DNA of 64,000 nt from Deltaproteobacteria bacterium HGW-Deltaproteobacteria-13 (GCA_002840555.1 PHBJ01000013.1:55711-119710); one strand, 5' to 3'. Counted from the first letter of the stretch, positions 1 through 9,048 are shown. The notes: generated by a model from the letters alone, not told the origin. Numbers and translations are program-made.

Positions 1-224
1 AGAATCGCCAGATCGGGAGCTTCAGGCAAATCTTCCGGCGAGGCGTAAGCCTTACATCCCAAAACTGTTTTTTCCTTGGGATGAAGCGGAAAAACCTTGC
101 CTTTGTAGCCGTCTTTTAAAATACTTAAGGCCTGTATGGTTCCCATTTTTGTCGGGACATTGTTTGCTCCGACAACCGCGATGGATTGCGGATTCATCAG
201 TAAGTGCAATGGATTTTCAGACAT
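1..224 (-). CDS. N-terminus of an ADP-forming acyl-CoA synthetase (CoA-binding domain), partial
   Basis: The gene starts at an ATG (222-224) behind a good AAGGAG site and runs off the left edge after about 74 codons. The visible N-terminus reads MNPQSIAVVGANN, the Rossmann-like glycine motif of the CoA-binding domain found at the start of ADP-forming acyl-CoA synthetases (acetate-CoA ligase type), which exchange acyl-CoA plus ADP and Pi for acid plus ATP. The ATP-grasp and ligase domains lie outside the window. It lies about 60 bp downstream of the tetR gene on the same strand, so the two are probably co-transcribed. A protein with only the CoA-binding domain is possible because the rest is not seen. 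Confidence 0.7.
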   Translation of the reverse strand, partial: MSENPLHLLMNPQSIAVVGANNVPTKMGTIQALSILKDGYKGKVFPLHPKEKTVLGCKAYASPEDLPEAPDLAI

Positions 225-284
225 TATAAAATCTCCTTTATCGTTCTCTGGGCTATTGCTTGCTATGGAACCGTCCAATAAAAA

Positions 285-878
285 TTATTTTTTGGGGGTT
301 GCATCAATATCTTTTTCTCTGTGTTTGCGAAGTGCATCTTCAATAAAAATCGGTCCTGCTTCAGCCAGCATCCGTATAATATATTTATCCTGATCGTTTT
401 TTATGTATCCGGAAAAAACCATCACCGCAAATCCATGGGTATATATCCAGCCGTTCCTCAACAGGTCTTTCCTCTCGGTATGAGAAAGCTTTTTTAACTC
501 CAGGACCTTCACGATCTCTTTGTCCAGTTTCTTAAGCATTTCATCGATGATCCCGCTGGCATCATTATCCTCGAGGAAGATGATCTTGAAAAATTCCTTA
601 TGATCCCTGGCATACAAAACATATCCCACGCCGGTATTCAGAAAGGCATTTCTCGTGTATTGCCGTGTGACGTAATCATATAGGAGATCAACCGCCTTTT
701 GCAGCACCGCTTTTTTAAGCTCGTCCATGGATTGGAAATGTTCGTACACGGGCCGGGTTGATGAAATCAATACCCTGGCAATTTCCCGGGCGCTCAGTTG
801 TTTGAACCCCTTTTCTTTTACGATGCTCAGGGAAGAGTCAATGATATCTGATTTGTTAAAAATCGTTTTTGGCGGCAT
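285..878 (-). CDS. TetR/AcrR family transcriptional regulator
   Basis: 197 residues. The first ~55 form the TetR helix-turn-helix: an opening helix (SDIIDSSLSIVKEKGF), a recognition region (LSAREIARVLISSTRPVYEHF) and the usual F-x-x-M-D-E-L-K continuation. The C-terminal ligand domain is not diagnostic. A 17-bp inverted repeat lies just upstream of its start (900-916), which suggests autoregulation. Downstream on the same strand is an acyl-CoA synthetase gene, so the effector may be an acyl-CoA or fatty acid; that is inference. The ketosynthase/radical SAM pair upstream is on the same strand and could be a second target. Confidence 0.85.
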   Translation of the reverse strand: MPPKTIFNKSDIIDSSLSIVKEKGFKQLSAREIARVLISSTRPVYEHFQSMDELKKAVLQKAVDLLYDYVTRQYTRNAFLNTGVGYVLYARDHKEFFKIIFLEDNDASGIIDEMLKKLDKEIVKVLELKKLSHTERKDLLRNGWIYTHGFAVMVFSGYIKNDQDKYIIRMLAEAGPIFIEDALRKHREKDIDATPKK

Positions 879-899
879 GTCATCTCCGGCATGTTTAAA

Positions 900-916
900 T
901 TACATGTGTAATGTAA
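900..916. promoter_or_regulatory. Inverted repeat, probable TetR operator
   Basis: TTACAT-N5-ATGTAA, a perfect 6-bp inverted repeat about 20 bp upstream of the tetR start codon. Size and position fit an autoregulatory TetR site. The rest of the 289-bp gap (879-1167) shows no other gene. Confidence 0.5.
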
Positions 917-1167
917 CGCATGTTGTCTATAAAGTCAAACTTTTTTCAATTAATTTTTCCGTGATTTCCTGATAACTCTCTTATCAGAGTCGATATAAAT
1001 ATTTCCGGGAAGCAGTTGTTTGACAATGGAATTATTATCGGTAGCGCGGAATCAAAGTGTGTTCGTATCCGCTTAAATAATCGATTTTATTAAATTCGAC
1101 TACCTGGAGATTTCATCAGATCATTATTTTTCGCTAAGGTTTAAACGGCGTTTGTGCCTTGCCACGA

Positions 1168-2310
1168 TCAAACAACCGTCAGCAGCACATAGGCGACCGA
1201 GAACCGTCCGCTCTCCGGTATGAAGCAGAGAATTTTCTGGCCTTCCTTGAGTTGATCCGAGTGAAAAAGTTCTTCCATCATCACGTAAATAGAAGCGGAA
1301 CCGGTATTGCCTTTGTAAGCCAGATTCGTGAACCATTTTTCATAAGGAATTTTAAAATCGATCCCTTCCATGGCTTTGTAAATTTTATCCCGGAAAAAAT
1401 CCGATGAATAATGAGGCAGGTACCAGTCTATTTCGCCGGCTTTAATCTTTCTTCTTTCAATGGCGCGTGTCAATCCCAGATCAACGGTGACCCGGACGAT
1501 TTCCTTGTTGAGAATTTCAGTGTCCTGTTTCAGGGCGAAATAATTACCGGCCAGCGCTTCTTCCAGAGAATTAAGCTGCCGCCAGCCGATCATTGTGCCG
1601 TCATCTTTTTTATGCGCGCCGGCATACATACAGACTTCCATTTGTCCGGCGTAAGAGACATGCTCGATCCAGTCCACTCTGAGCGATTTTCCTTTTATAT
1701 TTTTTTTACCGGACATAAAAACGGCGCCGGCCGCATCCGAGAGCATCCAGCGCAGAAAGTCGGATTGAAAAGCCAAAATGGGATGGTCATGGATATCCTG
1801 ATCACTTTTGAGATGCTCAAAGAAATTTGACCGAAGCAGGGATGAGGCCAGTTCCGAACCGGTGGCAACGGCGTTATCGCTTAAGCCCATGGCCACATTG
1901 GCGTAAGCGGCTTTAAAAGATGTGATGCCGCAGAGGCAAATGCCCGCCGTGGTGATGACTTCGCAGGGTGGGATGCCCAACTCTCCGTGAACCATCAGCC
2001 CGTGGCCTGGCAATATAAGATCCGCCATGGAAGTGCCGCAGCAAAGACATTGAATATCGTTAATCGAAAAACCATCATAGGGTTTGAGTTTCCTTACGGC
2101 TTCGGCGGTTAACTGCGCGTTGGTATAGTTGAGCTCTCCGGTTTTCCGGTCGATGGAATAGTAGCGCTTTTCGATGCCGTTGTTTTTCAGGATTCTGTTT
2201 TTTATCCGGGAAGGGATGTTGTGAATCTCTCCCAATACCTTTTCTATTTCATCGTTTGTTACCGGCTCGTTCGGCAGAAACGCGGCGATGTCGTTAATGT
2301 AAACTTCCAT
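1168..2310 (-). CDS. Beta-ketoacyl-ACP synthase III (FabH)-like condensing enzyme
   Basis: 380 residues of the thiolase fold. The FabH-type catalytic triad can be placed: a cysteine in TTAGICLCGITSF (Cys125 or Cys127), a histidine in WYLPHYSSDFF, and an asparagine in NLAYKGNTGSASIY. Such enzymes condense an acyl-CoA or acyl-ACP starter with a malonyl unit. The paired cysteines and the family-atypical sequence suggest a specialised enzyme rather than the housekeeping FabH. A strong GAAGGAG precedes the ATG. The gene follows a B12-binding radical SAM gene by 13 bp on the same strand, almost certainly an operon, which points to a specialised lipid or secondary metabolite. The substrate is unknown. 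Confidence 0.8.
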   Translation of the reverse strand: MEVYINDIAAFLPNEPVTNDEIEKVLGEIHNIPSRIKNRILKNNGIEKRYYSIDRKTGELNYTNAQLTAEAVRKLKPYDGFSINDIQCLCCGTSMADLILPGHGLMVHGELGIPPCEVITTAGICLCGITSFKAAYANVAMGLSDNAVATGSELASSLLRSNFFEHLKSDQDIHDHPILAFQSDFLRWMLSDAAGAVFMSGKKNIKGKSLRVDWIEHVSYAGQMEVCMYAGAHKKDDGTMIGWRQLNSLEEALAGNYFALKQDTEILNKEIVRVTVDLGLTRAIERRKIKAGEIDWYLPHYSSDFFRDKIYKAMEGIDFKIPYEKWFTNLAYKGNTGSASIYVMMEELFHSDQLKEGQKILCFIPESGRFSVAYVLLTVV

Positions 2311-2323
2311 GGATCTCCTTCTT

Positions 2324-3652
2324 TTAATTGGGTTTGTGCGGCCTTTCGTGAAGCCTTTTTACCAGATCGGCGAATGTTTTATAAAATATAGCCGCCGGCA
2401 TTTTCGTTTTTGTCACGGCATTGGTAAAAGTATAATAATCCAGATCACTGATGATAATATCTTTCTTCATCTTTTTGTAAAGCGGTGTTCCCGGAATCGG
2501 CGTCAAAACAGATATCACCGGGATTTCAATTCTATGGGCTGCAATAAAGTTTTCCAGCGCTTCAAAATCCTTTTCGTCATATTCCGGCGAGGCGATAAAA
2601 TCACCGACAATAACGATGCCCAGGTCGTGCAGGATGTCAATCGCCTCATGGATGACATGGCCCTGATATTTTTTATTATAGGCGGAAAGGCGCGTGTCCT
2701 GAAAATCTTCAAAGCCAACCACCACCGCGTAAAGCCCGGCCTCTTTCCAGTTTTTCATTAAAGCCGGATTTTTGACAATCGTGTCGGCGCGGACATCGGC
2801 GAAAAATTTCTTCCGGATACCGGATTGCATGATTTTTTTGTAAAGGTCAAGCGATAATGACAGATTGCCGAAAGTGTTGGCATCAACCATTCTGATAAAG
2901 GAAATATCGCCAAGCATTTGAATATCTCTGATGACGGCGTCCGCGGAATGATTCAGATATTTTCCTCCCGTCATTTTCGGGATGGTACAGAAAGAACATT
3001 TGTGCGTGCAGCCGTAAGCGGTTATGACAAATCCCATCGTTAAGCCCAGCTGCTCCAGAAAATACTGATTTCTATATTTGGCGACAAGATCATAACGGGG
3101 AGGGACTTCATCCATCAGATCTGTTTCATCATAATTTCTGGTTGCATAGGTCAGAGGTTTTCCGGGTGATGTTTCAGCTATTCCGGCGATGTCCTGTCCT
3201 TTTTTACCGTCGGCCAGAGCGCCTATCAGTTCGCGAAAACTCTTCTTACCCAAACCTATGGCAATGTAGTCGAACTCAGCGCGATTAAAGTAACCGGGAT
3301 CGTAAGTGGCATGATTGCCTCCGATGACGATTACGGGATTTCTTTTTTCTTTTATTTTGCGGGCCAGGCGGATAACCGTGTTGGCCTCGCAGGTTACAGC
3401 CGTGAGCCCGACGACATCGGGCTGAAATTCGTCGAAGGTTTTCCAGAAGGCGTCTTCGGTTTCGCATTTGAGATCAGAGATCATTACCTCATGATCCTTT
3501 AACGGACCGGCTAGTATTTCTAAATTGAAAGGTTCTCCCTTAAAGATTTGCCGCAGTGACGTGATGCCGTATTCCTCTTCCGGGATGCTTCGTCCGCAGT
3601 TGGGAGGATTAATCAGCATAATTTTCATTTTTTGTTTTGTCATGGACACCAA
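2324..3652 (-). CDS. B12-binding domain radical SAM protein
   Basis: 442 residues. Residues ~8-140 resemble a cobalamin-binding Rossmann domain (KIMLINPPNCGRS opening; later VVGLTAVTCEAN and VIVIGGNHATYDP). The radical SAM core follows with the 4Fe-4S motif CTHKCSFC near residue 215. This architecture is typical of enzymes performing methylation, ring formation or C-C rearrangement with SAM, often in lipid or natural-product pathways. It is upstream of and close to the ketosynthase-like gene, and the two probably act in one pathway. The specific reaction cannot be read from the sequence. An alternative start at the fourth codon (Met4) is possible. Confidence 0.85.
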   Translation of the reverse strand: MVSMTKQKMKIMLINPPNCGRSIPEEEYGITSLRQIFKGEPFNLEILAGPLKDHEVMISDLKCETEDAFWKTFDEFQPDVVGLTAVTCEANTVIRLARKIKEKRNPVIVIGGNHATYDPGYFNRAEFDYIAIGLGKKSFRELIGALADGKKGQDIAGIAETSPGKPLTYATRNYDETDLMDEVPPRYDLVAKYRNQYFLEQLGLTMGFVITAYGCTHKCSFCTIPKMTGGKYLNHSADAVIRDIQMLGDISFIRMVDANTFGNLSLSLDLYKKIMQSGIRKKFFADVRADTIVKNPALMKNWKEAGLYAVVVGFEDFQDTRLSAYNKKYQGHVIHEAIDILHDLGIVIVGDFIASPEYDEKDFEALENFIAAHRIEIPVISVLTPIPGTPLYKKMKKDIIISDLDYYTFTNAVTKTKMPAAIFYKTFADLVKRLHERPHKPN

Positions 3653-3674
3653 ATTGCTGCTAAAAATGGTGGAT

Positions 3675-3701
3675 TAAAAAAGCCCTCTTTTTAGGGAGGG
3701 C
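3675..3701 (-). terminator. Rho-independent terminator after tRNA-Phe
   Basis: On the minus strand a hairpin with arms GCCCTC (3701-3696) and GAGGGC (3687-3682) is followed by six T (3681-3676). It sits 12 bp after the tRNA 3' end. Confidence 0.8.
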
Positions 3702-3712
3702 GTGTCATTTTA

Positions 3713-3788
3713 TGGTGGGCCAGGACAGAATTGAACTGTCGACACTCGGATTTTCAGTCCGATGCTCTACCGACTGAGCTACCGGCCC
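3713..3788 (-). tRNA. tRNA-Phe (GAA)
   Basis: Read on the minus strand this gives a complete 76-nt cloverleaf: acceptor GGGCCGG paired with CTGGCCC, D-arm GTAGCTCAGTCGGTAGAGC, anticodon loop CTGAAAA with anticodon GAA, T-arm with GTTCAATTC, discriminator A and an encoded CCA. A terminator follows directly, so it is probably a single-gene transcript. Confidence 0.97.
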
Positions 3789-3942
3789 ACCGGATTAAAT
3801 TAATCCTGCAAAGCAAGGCAATCGTCTATAGAATAAGACTTCTTTTGTCAAGGTGTTTTTTCCTTACGATCCCTCTTCAAATCCCCGTTAACCATTATTT
3901 TCCGGCAACTTGTCCGCCTGATTATTTTGTTCCTTAATTTCC

Positions 3943-4482
3943 TTAAGGTTGGGGCTTCACCTCCGGCGGAACCGTTGAGCCATCTGGAATGGATATCCCT
4001 TCGGTATTACTTTCCCTTTCTCTGATGATAACGACAGTGCCGGCTATCTTGTCATGCCAGCCCTGTTTTCTCTTGTCGAAACCTATCCAAATGAAACCCA
4101 GACAGAAAAAAAGGCTTGAAACCATATAACCGACCGATCGCAAAAAGGCTGTTCCGAAGGAAATCGGACGGCCTTCGACGGAAACCACCTGCACGCCCAG
4201 GAGCGTTTTACCCGGTGTACGTCCTGTGGTGCCGTGAAAATATGTAAAATAGGCTATGTTGATCAAGGTTGAAAAAAGCCAGAACCATAGAGTGATTGAC
4301 AGCATTCGTTCCGGGTCATTCATTCCGGCAATCCAGGCGTTATTGCCGCCGGACATTATTCCGGTAAAAAATGCTATTCCGGCAATAATGGCCAGAACGA
4401 AAAAAATAATGCCGATAATGAATCCGTCAATCATGTAGGCGATAAAACGCCGCCAGAAACCCGCATATTTATAAACAGTCAT
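3943..4482 (-). CDS. RDD family membrane protein
   Basis: 179 residues from the chosen start. The sequence YAGFWRRFIAYMIDGFI is the defining RDD motif (Arg in WRR, Asp in MIDG). It is followed by three to four hydrophobic segments (IIGIIFFVLAIIAGIAFF; ITLWFWLFSTLINIAYF; LRSVGYMVSSLFFCLGFIW) and the conserved GRTPGKTLLGVQVV turn. The ORF extends 14 codons further upstream, but ATG 4480-4482 has a GGAGG six bases before it and begins right at the domain, so it is preferred. It overlaps the end of rsmE by 14 bp. Function is unknown; some RDD proteins are ion transporters. Confidence 0.8.
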   Translation of the reverse strand: MTVYKYAGFWRRFIAYMIDGFIIGIIFFVLAIIAGIAFFTGIMSGGNNAWIAGMNDPERMLSITLWFWLFSTLINIAYFTYFHGTTGRTPGKTLLGVQVVSVEGRPISFGTAFLRSVGYMVSSLFFCLGFIWIGFDKRKQGWHDKIAGTVVIIRERESNTEGISIPDGSTVPPEVKPQP

Positions 4483-5251
4483 TTTTGGCCTCCCGTGATC
4501 TATTGCCGAAGATCCCTTTTTCATATTGAATGATGGATATTATTGCCGCTGCCGCCGTTTCCACTTTTAAAATTTGCCTGCCTAAAGTAACCGAAATAAA
4601 TCCGGCCTCTTTTGTCTTGGAAACTTCATCTTTGGAAAGACCGCCTTCCGGTCCGACGACAATAAAAAAATCTTTGGCGCCGGAAAGAGTCTCATCGGTT
4701 AATATATCTTTAATGGTTTTTTGAGATTCTTCCTCCCAGAAAATTAATTTCAGGGCGTCGCCGGAGGCCGCGGAGAGCATGTCCGTAAAAGATGAAACTT
4801 TTGATATTTTGGTTACATAACTGCTGTGGCTTGAGCGTGCCGCTTCTTTGGCTATCTTCTGCCAGCGTGCGGTTTTTAGCGAACTTTTTTCATCGGTCGT
4901 ATGACTCACCGACCGTGCGGCATCAAAAGGAATAATGACATCCGCGCCCAGTTCAGAGGAGCTTTTTACAATGGTATCCATTTTTCTTGCTTTCGGTAAG
5001 GCCTGGGCCAGTGTGATACGGATTTCCTTGCCTGCCGCCGGAATTGTTTTGCCCAGTTCTATCAAAACTTTTTCCGTGGAAAGATTTTTAATGACGGCTT
5101 CAAACTCCCGGCCAAAACCGTCAAAAATATTAATCCGGTCGCCGTTTTTCATGCGCATGACTTGTTTTAAATATTTTAAATTGTCGGCGCCCAGTTCACA
5201 GATTGTTTTATTTTCCAATGATTCCGGACTGTATATTCGGGGTATGGTCAA
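4469..5251 (-). CDS. rsmE: 16S rRNA (uracil1498-N3)-methyltransferase RsmE
   Basis: 260 residues. An N-terminal PUA-like region (DNLKYLKQVMRMKNGDRINIFDG) precedes a SPOUT methyltransferase domain with the hallmark IVVGPEGGLSKDEV and the knot-forming VTLGRQILKVETAAAAIIS. It methylates U1498 in the 30S subunit using SAM. Length and motifs match the family. It is co-directional with prmA upstream (50 bp gap) and overlaps the RDD gene downstream; a prmA-rsmE pairing is common in bacteria. Confidence 0.95.
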   Translation of the reverse strand: MTIPRIYSPESLENKTICELGADNLKYLKQVMRMKNGDRINIFDGFGREFEAVIKNLSTEKVLIELGKTIPAAGKEIRITLAQALPKARKMDTIVKSSSELGADVIIPFDAARSVSHTTDEKSSLKTARWQKIAKEAARSSHSSYVTKISKVSSFTDMLSAASGDALKLIFWEEESQKTIKDILTDETLSGAKDFFIVVGPEGGLSKDEVSKTKEAGFISVTLGRQILKVETAAAAIISIIQYEKGIFGNRSREAKNDCL

Positions 5252-5301
5252 AATTTAATCGTCCTCAAAATAGCTTTTGGGTTTAAGGTGGAAGTCCGCC
5301 G

Positions 5302-6246
5302 CTAAGCCGTTGCGGATTTTTTTCTGAGCACGTAACAGACCCATTCTTTTTCCGTTATCATTTTGTGAAGTGTCAGGGGATCGGCGGAAAATTGCTCCTC
5401 GATGTTTTTAGCGTCCTGTTCAATGATGCCCGAAATAATCATATAACCTTCCGGCATAAGCAATTGAATCAGGTGCGGGCGGAGGCTTAAAAGCAAATTG
5501 GACGTAAGATTGGCGATGATCAAATTGCGCGGCTCATTAATTGTGGCCGCATTTTTATTGAGAATGCGCAGAGACGGTTTTACATTATTAATGGCTGCGT
5601 TTTCACCGGCAATTTCCACAGCCTTTCTGTCAATATCCACACAGATGACATCCTGAGCGCCCATTTTGGCGGCGGTAATGCCCAGAATTCCTGTGCCGCA
5701 GCCCATGTCCAGAACTTTCCATTCTTTGACGGAGCGGTCGTTCATGATAATATCTTCGACTGCCTCGATGCACATTCTCGTGGAGGCGTGCTGACCGGTG
5801 CCGAAGGCCATTCCGGGATCGATTTCAATGACAATATCGCGGCTGGACGGCGTATATCGTTCCCACGTTGGTTTGACGATGATATTTTTGCTTACCCTGA
5901 TGGGCATAAAATATTTTTTCCATTGCTCTCCCCAGTCGGGGTCGCAGATGAGTTCGGTTGTAAACGATGGTTTTTCAAAGTCAGGGAATATTTCATCAAG
6001 ACTGTTGATATATTTTTGCAGGGCGGCAATTCGTTTTTCACTGCGATTATCCTGCGGGAAATAGACTTTGAGAGTTCCTTCAATTGACGGTTCCGGGAAA
6101 TCCTCGACAACATGTTGAGGCGCCAGGGATTCCTGAAATACGCCCTGCGCGCCGGCTTCGGTAAGAAAATTCCCCAGCGCATCCATAAGCTCCGGGGGAG
6201 CAGATACTTCGATTTTCAACCATTTTCCCGTTTCTTTTTCCGTCAT
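5302..6246 (-). CDS. prmA: Ribosomal protein L11 methyltransferase PrmA
   Basis: 314 residues. The N-terminal substrate-recognition region contains EAGAQGVF; the C-terminal class I methyltransferase has IEIDPGMAFGTGQHASTRMC, VLDMGCGTGILGITAAKMGA (SAM motif I), VICVDIDRKAVEIAGENA and NLIIANLTSNLL. The product trimethylates L11 at several lysines and the N-terminus. It is the first gene of a probable prmA-rsmE-RDD operon. No strong Shine-Dalgarno is seen at the chosen ATG. Confidence 0.95.
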   Translation of the reverse strand: MTEKETGKWLKIEVSAPPELMDALGNFLTEAGAQGVFQESLAPQHVVEDFPEPSIEGTLKVYFPQDNRSEKRIAALQKYINSLDEIFPDFEKPSFTTELICDPDWGEQWKKYFMPIRVSKNIIVKPTWERYTPSSRDIVIEIDPGMAFGTGQHASTRMCIEAVEDIIMNDRSVKEWKVLDMGCGTGILGITAAKMGAQDVICVDIDRKAVEIAGENAAINNVKPSLRILNKNAATINEPRNLIIANLTSNLLLSLRPHLIQLLMPEGYMIISGIIEQDAKNIEEQFSADPLTLHKMITEKEWVCYVLRKKSATA

Positions 6247-6358
6247 GAATAATCCGCCCCTGATATTTTAGATAGATATATATTCTTTTATGTAATATTT
6301 CAAGTATCCTGAATAAAATTAAAATATAAATCGAACCGGTTATTGCGGTAATATATGA

Positions 6359-6388
6359 TTGACACAAGGGGCAGAAAAGTGGTGTTAT
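6359..6388 (+). promoter_or_regulatory. Candidate sigma-70 promoter of the phosphofructokinase gene
   Basis: A perfect TTGACA (6359-6364) is followed after 18 bp by TGTTAT (6383-6388, four of six consensus positions). This leaves a leader of about 65 bases before the ATG at 6458. Confidence 0.4.
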
Positions 6389-6457
6389 ATCCCTGTCGCA
6401 TTCTTCAAGTTATTTTAAGTCTTGTGAATTTATAATATCTGGGAGAGTGAAAAAATT

Positions 6458-7561
6458 ATGAAAATGAAAATAGCCATATTAACGGGTGGAGGCGATTGCC
6501 CCGGCTTAAACGGAGCGATCAAATGGGTTACAAAAAGCGCGCTTGATTCCAGAATAGCCGCGAACCGTTCAGTGTCTTTTGATGTTATCGGTATTGTTGA
6601 AGGCTGGAGGGGCATTACCGATGTTGATCCCGATGATCAGAAGAGCTGCGCCCGATACATTAAATATTTAGACGAAGAAGTGGTTCGTACCTGGGATCGT
6701 CACGGCGGCACAAATCTGGGAACATCGCGGACAAATCCTTTCAATCCTAAAAATGATCGTTCGGCAAGATTGATTGATAACATCAAAAAACTTGGCATTG
6801 ACGCTATTGTTGCCATCGGCGGAGAAGATACTCTCGGCGTCGCTTATAAATTGCATCAGTTGGGCATCAAAACGGTAGGGATTCCCAAGACAATAGACCT
6901 GGATCTCGCCGGTACGGAATATTCACTCGGATTTGACACGGCGGTCAATATTATCACGGAAGAAATCGATCGCCTGAGGACGACCGCCGGATCGCATAGC
7001 CGGATTTTTGTCGTGGAAACAATGGGACGCAACGCCGGCTGGCTTGCTCTGCGCGGCGGTGAATGCAGCGGAGCTTATATCATTCTTATTCCGGAGTATC
7101 CTTTTGACATGGACAAAGTTTGTGAGCTTTTGCGCGAAAGAAAGGGCAGGGAAATAAATTATTCCATCATCGTGGTTGCCGAAGGCGCCAAACTTTCGGG
7201 ACGCCAGGAATTTTTGAAAGACAACCATGTTGATGATTTTGGACATGTATCGGTTGGAGGAATTGCCAATTATGTCGCCCATGAAATTGAAAAGAGAACG
7301 GGATTGGAATCACGTCATATCAGTCTGAGCCATCTCCAGCGCGGTGGAACGCCTTCCGCCCATGATCGCCTGATGGCCAGGTGGTTTGGCATTGCCGCAG
7401 TAGACATGATCGTCAATGGAGATTTTGGACGCATGGTCAGCCTCGGGCAGGGAGAAATTACCACGGCTCCCCTGGAAGGAATTGTCAATAAACTAAAACT
7501 GGTTGACGTGGAAAAATATTACGATGCCGAAAGATACAACGGCAGAAGAACCATATTTTGA
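6458..7561 (+). CDS. 6-phosphofructokinase, PPi-dependent type predicted
   Basis: 367 residues of the PfkA fold: GGGDCPGLNGAI at the N-terminus, GGEDTLGVA at ~121-129, IPKTIDLDL at ~142-150, ETMGRNAGWLAL, and a C-terminal SLSHLQRGGTPSAHDR. In this family the residue aligned with E. coli Gly104 sets the phosphoryl donor: here it is Asp124 (GGED), and the residue aligned with Gly124 is Lys144 (PKTID). Asp plus Lys is the signature of PPi-dependent enzymes; ATP enzymes have Gly at the first site. So the enzyme probably interconverts fructose 6-phosphate and fructose 1,6-bisphosphate reversibly with PPi. The family TIDND motif is changed to TIDLD. A second ATG lies two codons in. Confidence 0.88.
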   Translation: MKMKIAILTGGGDCPGLNGAIKWVTKSALDSRIAANRSVSFDVIGIVEGWRGITDVDPDDQKSCARYIKYLDEEVVRTWDRHGGTNLGTSRTNPFNPKNDRSARLIDNIKKLGIDAIVAIGGEDTLGVAYKLHQLGIKTVGIPKTIDLDLAGTEYSLGFDTAVNIITEEIDRLRTTAGSHSRIFVVETMGRNAGWLALRGGECSGAYIILIPEYPFDMDKVCELLRERKGREINYSIIVVAEGAKLSGRQEFLKDNHVDDFGHVSVGGIANYVAHEIEKRTGLESRHISLSHLQRGGTPSAHDRLMARWFGIAAVDMIVNGDFGRMVSLGQGEITTAPLEGIVNKLKLVDVEKYYDAERYNGRRTIF

Positions 7562-7657
7562 GAAATGATCCATGGACCCTTGCGGAACCATCCGGCATAC
7601 TATTTACAAAATAAGGTGAATGTCTTATGTTACGTTAGCGCAAAATGAATGATGGAA

Positions 7658-7687
7658 TTGACATATAACAATTTTTCATAAAAATAT
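7658..7687 (+). promoter_or_regulatory. Weak candidate promoter of the diguanylate cyclase gene
   Basis: TTGACA at 7658-7663 with an AT-rich, poorly conserved -10 (AAATAT, 7682-7687) 18 bp on. Only the -35 is convincing. Confidence 0.25.
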
Positions 7688-7723
7688 CGTAATTCGTCAA
7701 AACAAATTATTTTTTGAAAATAC

Positions 7724-8899
7724 ATGGTCCATAAAAAACTATCTTTGAATATCAATGGAATCAAAAGAAAGTTATCTAAACTGGCCTTTCTTCTCTCCAT
7801 TTTGGCCGAAGATTTTTCCATTATTCCCAAAGATGACCCCAAGCAGGCTCTTCGTCTTCGACGTTTTTTTATATCATTGGGCATCTATATATTAAACTTT
7901 CCTCTCTTTTATTTAGGTTATCAGGCGGGGATTATGTCCCTGGAAGTTCTTTACTGGAACTGGATTATCGTCCTGGTGGCCAATGTTGTTTTATATATTG
8001 TCTTTCGCACGGGTTTCAACCGGCGAATGAGAGATCCCAGCTTGACTTCGGTGCAGATTTGCACAGCCAGCCTTGTCGTCATGTATGCAATATTTTTTAT
8101 TCCTGAAGCCAGAGGTATCCTTTTTTCCGTGTACATTCTTATCCTCTTGTTTGGTATTTTCCGCCTGGATACCCGGCAGTTTTTGTATATGAGCGCGTTT
8201 ATCCTGCTGACCTATGGAATGGATATCTTTTTACTGCAAGTTTTACGTCCGCAGCATATCAATCTTAATGTTGAAATTTTTCAGTTGGGCGCTCTTGCCG
8301 TTGTCCTTATTTCCGTGTCTTTTATAGGAGGCAATATCAGCTCTTTGCGCCGGGAGTTGAGCAGCAGCCGGGAAAGGCTTCGTTCGTCTATGAAAACGAT
8401 TCAGGACATGGCGATTCACGACGACCTGACGGGATTTTACAATCGCCGTCATCTGATGGAACTTATTGAAACCGAGAATAGCCGTTCAGTGCGGACGGGG
8501 GCCGATTTTTCTCTTGTCATGATGGATATCGATAAGTTTAAAAATATCAACGATACGCACGGACATCAGGCCGGCGATAACGTGCTGATAACGTTTTCCG
8601 CCATCATCCACAGTATTTTGCGTAAAACTGATTTTTGCGGGCGTTATGGCGGCGAAGAATTTTTAATCGTGCTTACCGAAACAGATATCCGGGAAGCTAA
8701 AGTTTTTGCCGAACGTATCCGCTCTTGCGTCGAAGACAGCTTTTTCCCCGATTTAGGGCATGATTCCAGAGTTACGGTTTCCATTGGTCTGGCCGAGCAT
8801 CGAAAAAAAGAAGATATCGAAAAAACTATTTCCCGCGCGGATGAAGCTTTGTATCGAGCCAAAAACGGGGGACGCAACCGCGTGGAATGCTCGGAATAA
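7724..8899 (+). CDS. Membrane-bound diguanylate cyclase (GGDEF domain)
   Basis: 391 residues. The N-terminal half holds about six hydrophobic segments (residues ~45-210), with cytoplasmic basic stretches between them. A short coiled stretch leads to a GGDEF domain (~230-390) with DDLTGFYNRR, DIDKFKNINDTHGHQAGD and the active-site GGEEF (residues 309-313). The inhibitory I-site RKTD lies five residues before GGEEF, so product feedback by cyclic di-GMP is expected. The intact active site predicts real synthesis of c-di-GMP from GTP. No periplasmic sensor domain is recognised. It appears to be a single-gene unit. Confidence 0.92.
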   Translation: MVHKKLSLNINGIKRKLSKLAFLLSILAEDFSIIPKDDPKQALRLRRFFISLGIYILNFPLFYLGYQAGIMSLEVLYWNWIIVLVANVVLYIVFRTGFNRRMRDPSLTSVQICTASLVVMYAIFFIPEARGILFSVYILILLFGIFRLDTRQFLYMSAFILLTYGMDIFLLQVLRPQHINLNVEIFQLGALAVVLISVSFIGGNISSLRRELSSSRERLRSSMKTIQDMAIHDDLTGFYNRRHLMELIETENSRSVRTGADFSLVMMDIDKFKNINDTHGHQAGDNVLITFSAIIHSILRKTDFCGRYGGEEFLIVLTETDIREAKVFAERIRSCVEDSFFPDLGHDSRVTVSIGLAEHRKKEDIEKTISRADEALYRAKNGGRNRVECSE

Positions 8900-9048
8900 G
8901 GATCAGAATATCGCTTTTTTCTTACTTAAATTAATTACTCCCGTGATTCTTGCCGTCAATAACCTTTCTTGAAATTTATACACCTTCGTGATAGCGTTTG
9001 AACCGGTTTTAAATAAAGCGATTTTACAGCGTTACGGGAAGGAAAACC

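Noticed and set aside
4483..4524. Fourteen extra N-terminal codons for the RDD protein
   Set aside because: The later ATG has a better ribosome site and starts right at the conserved domain.
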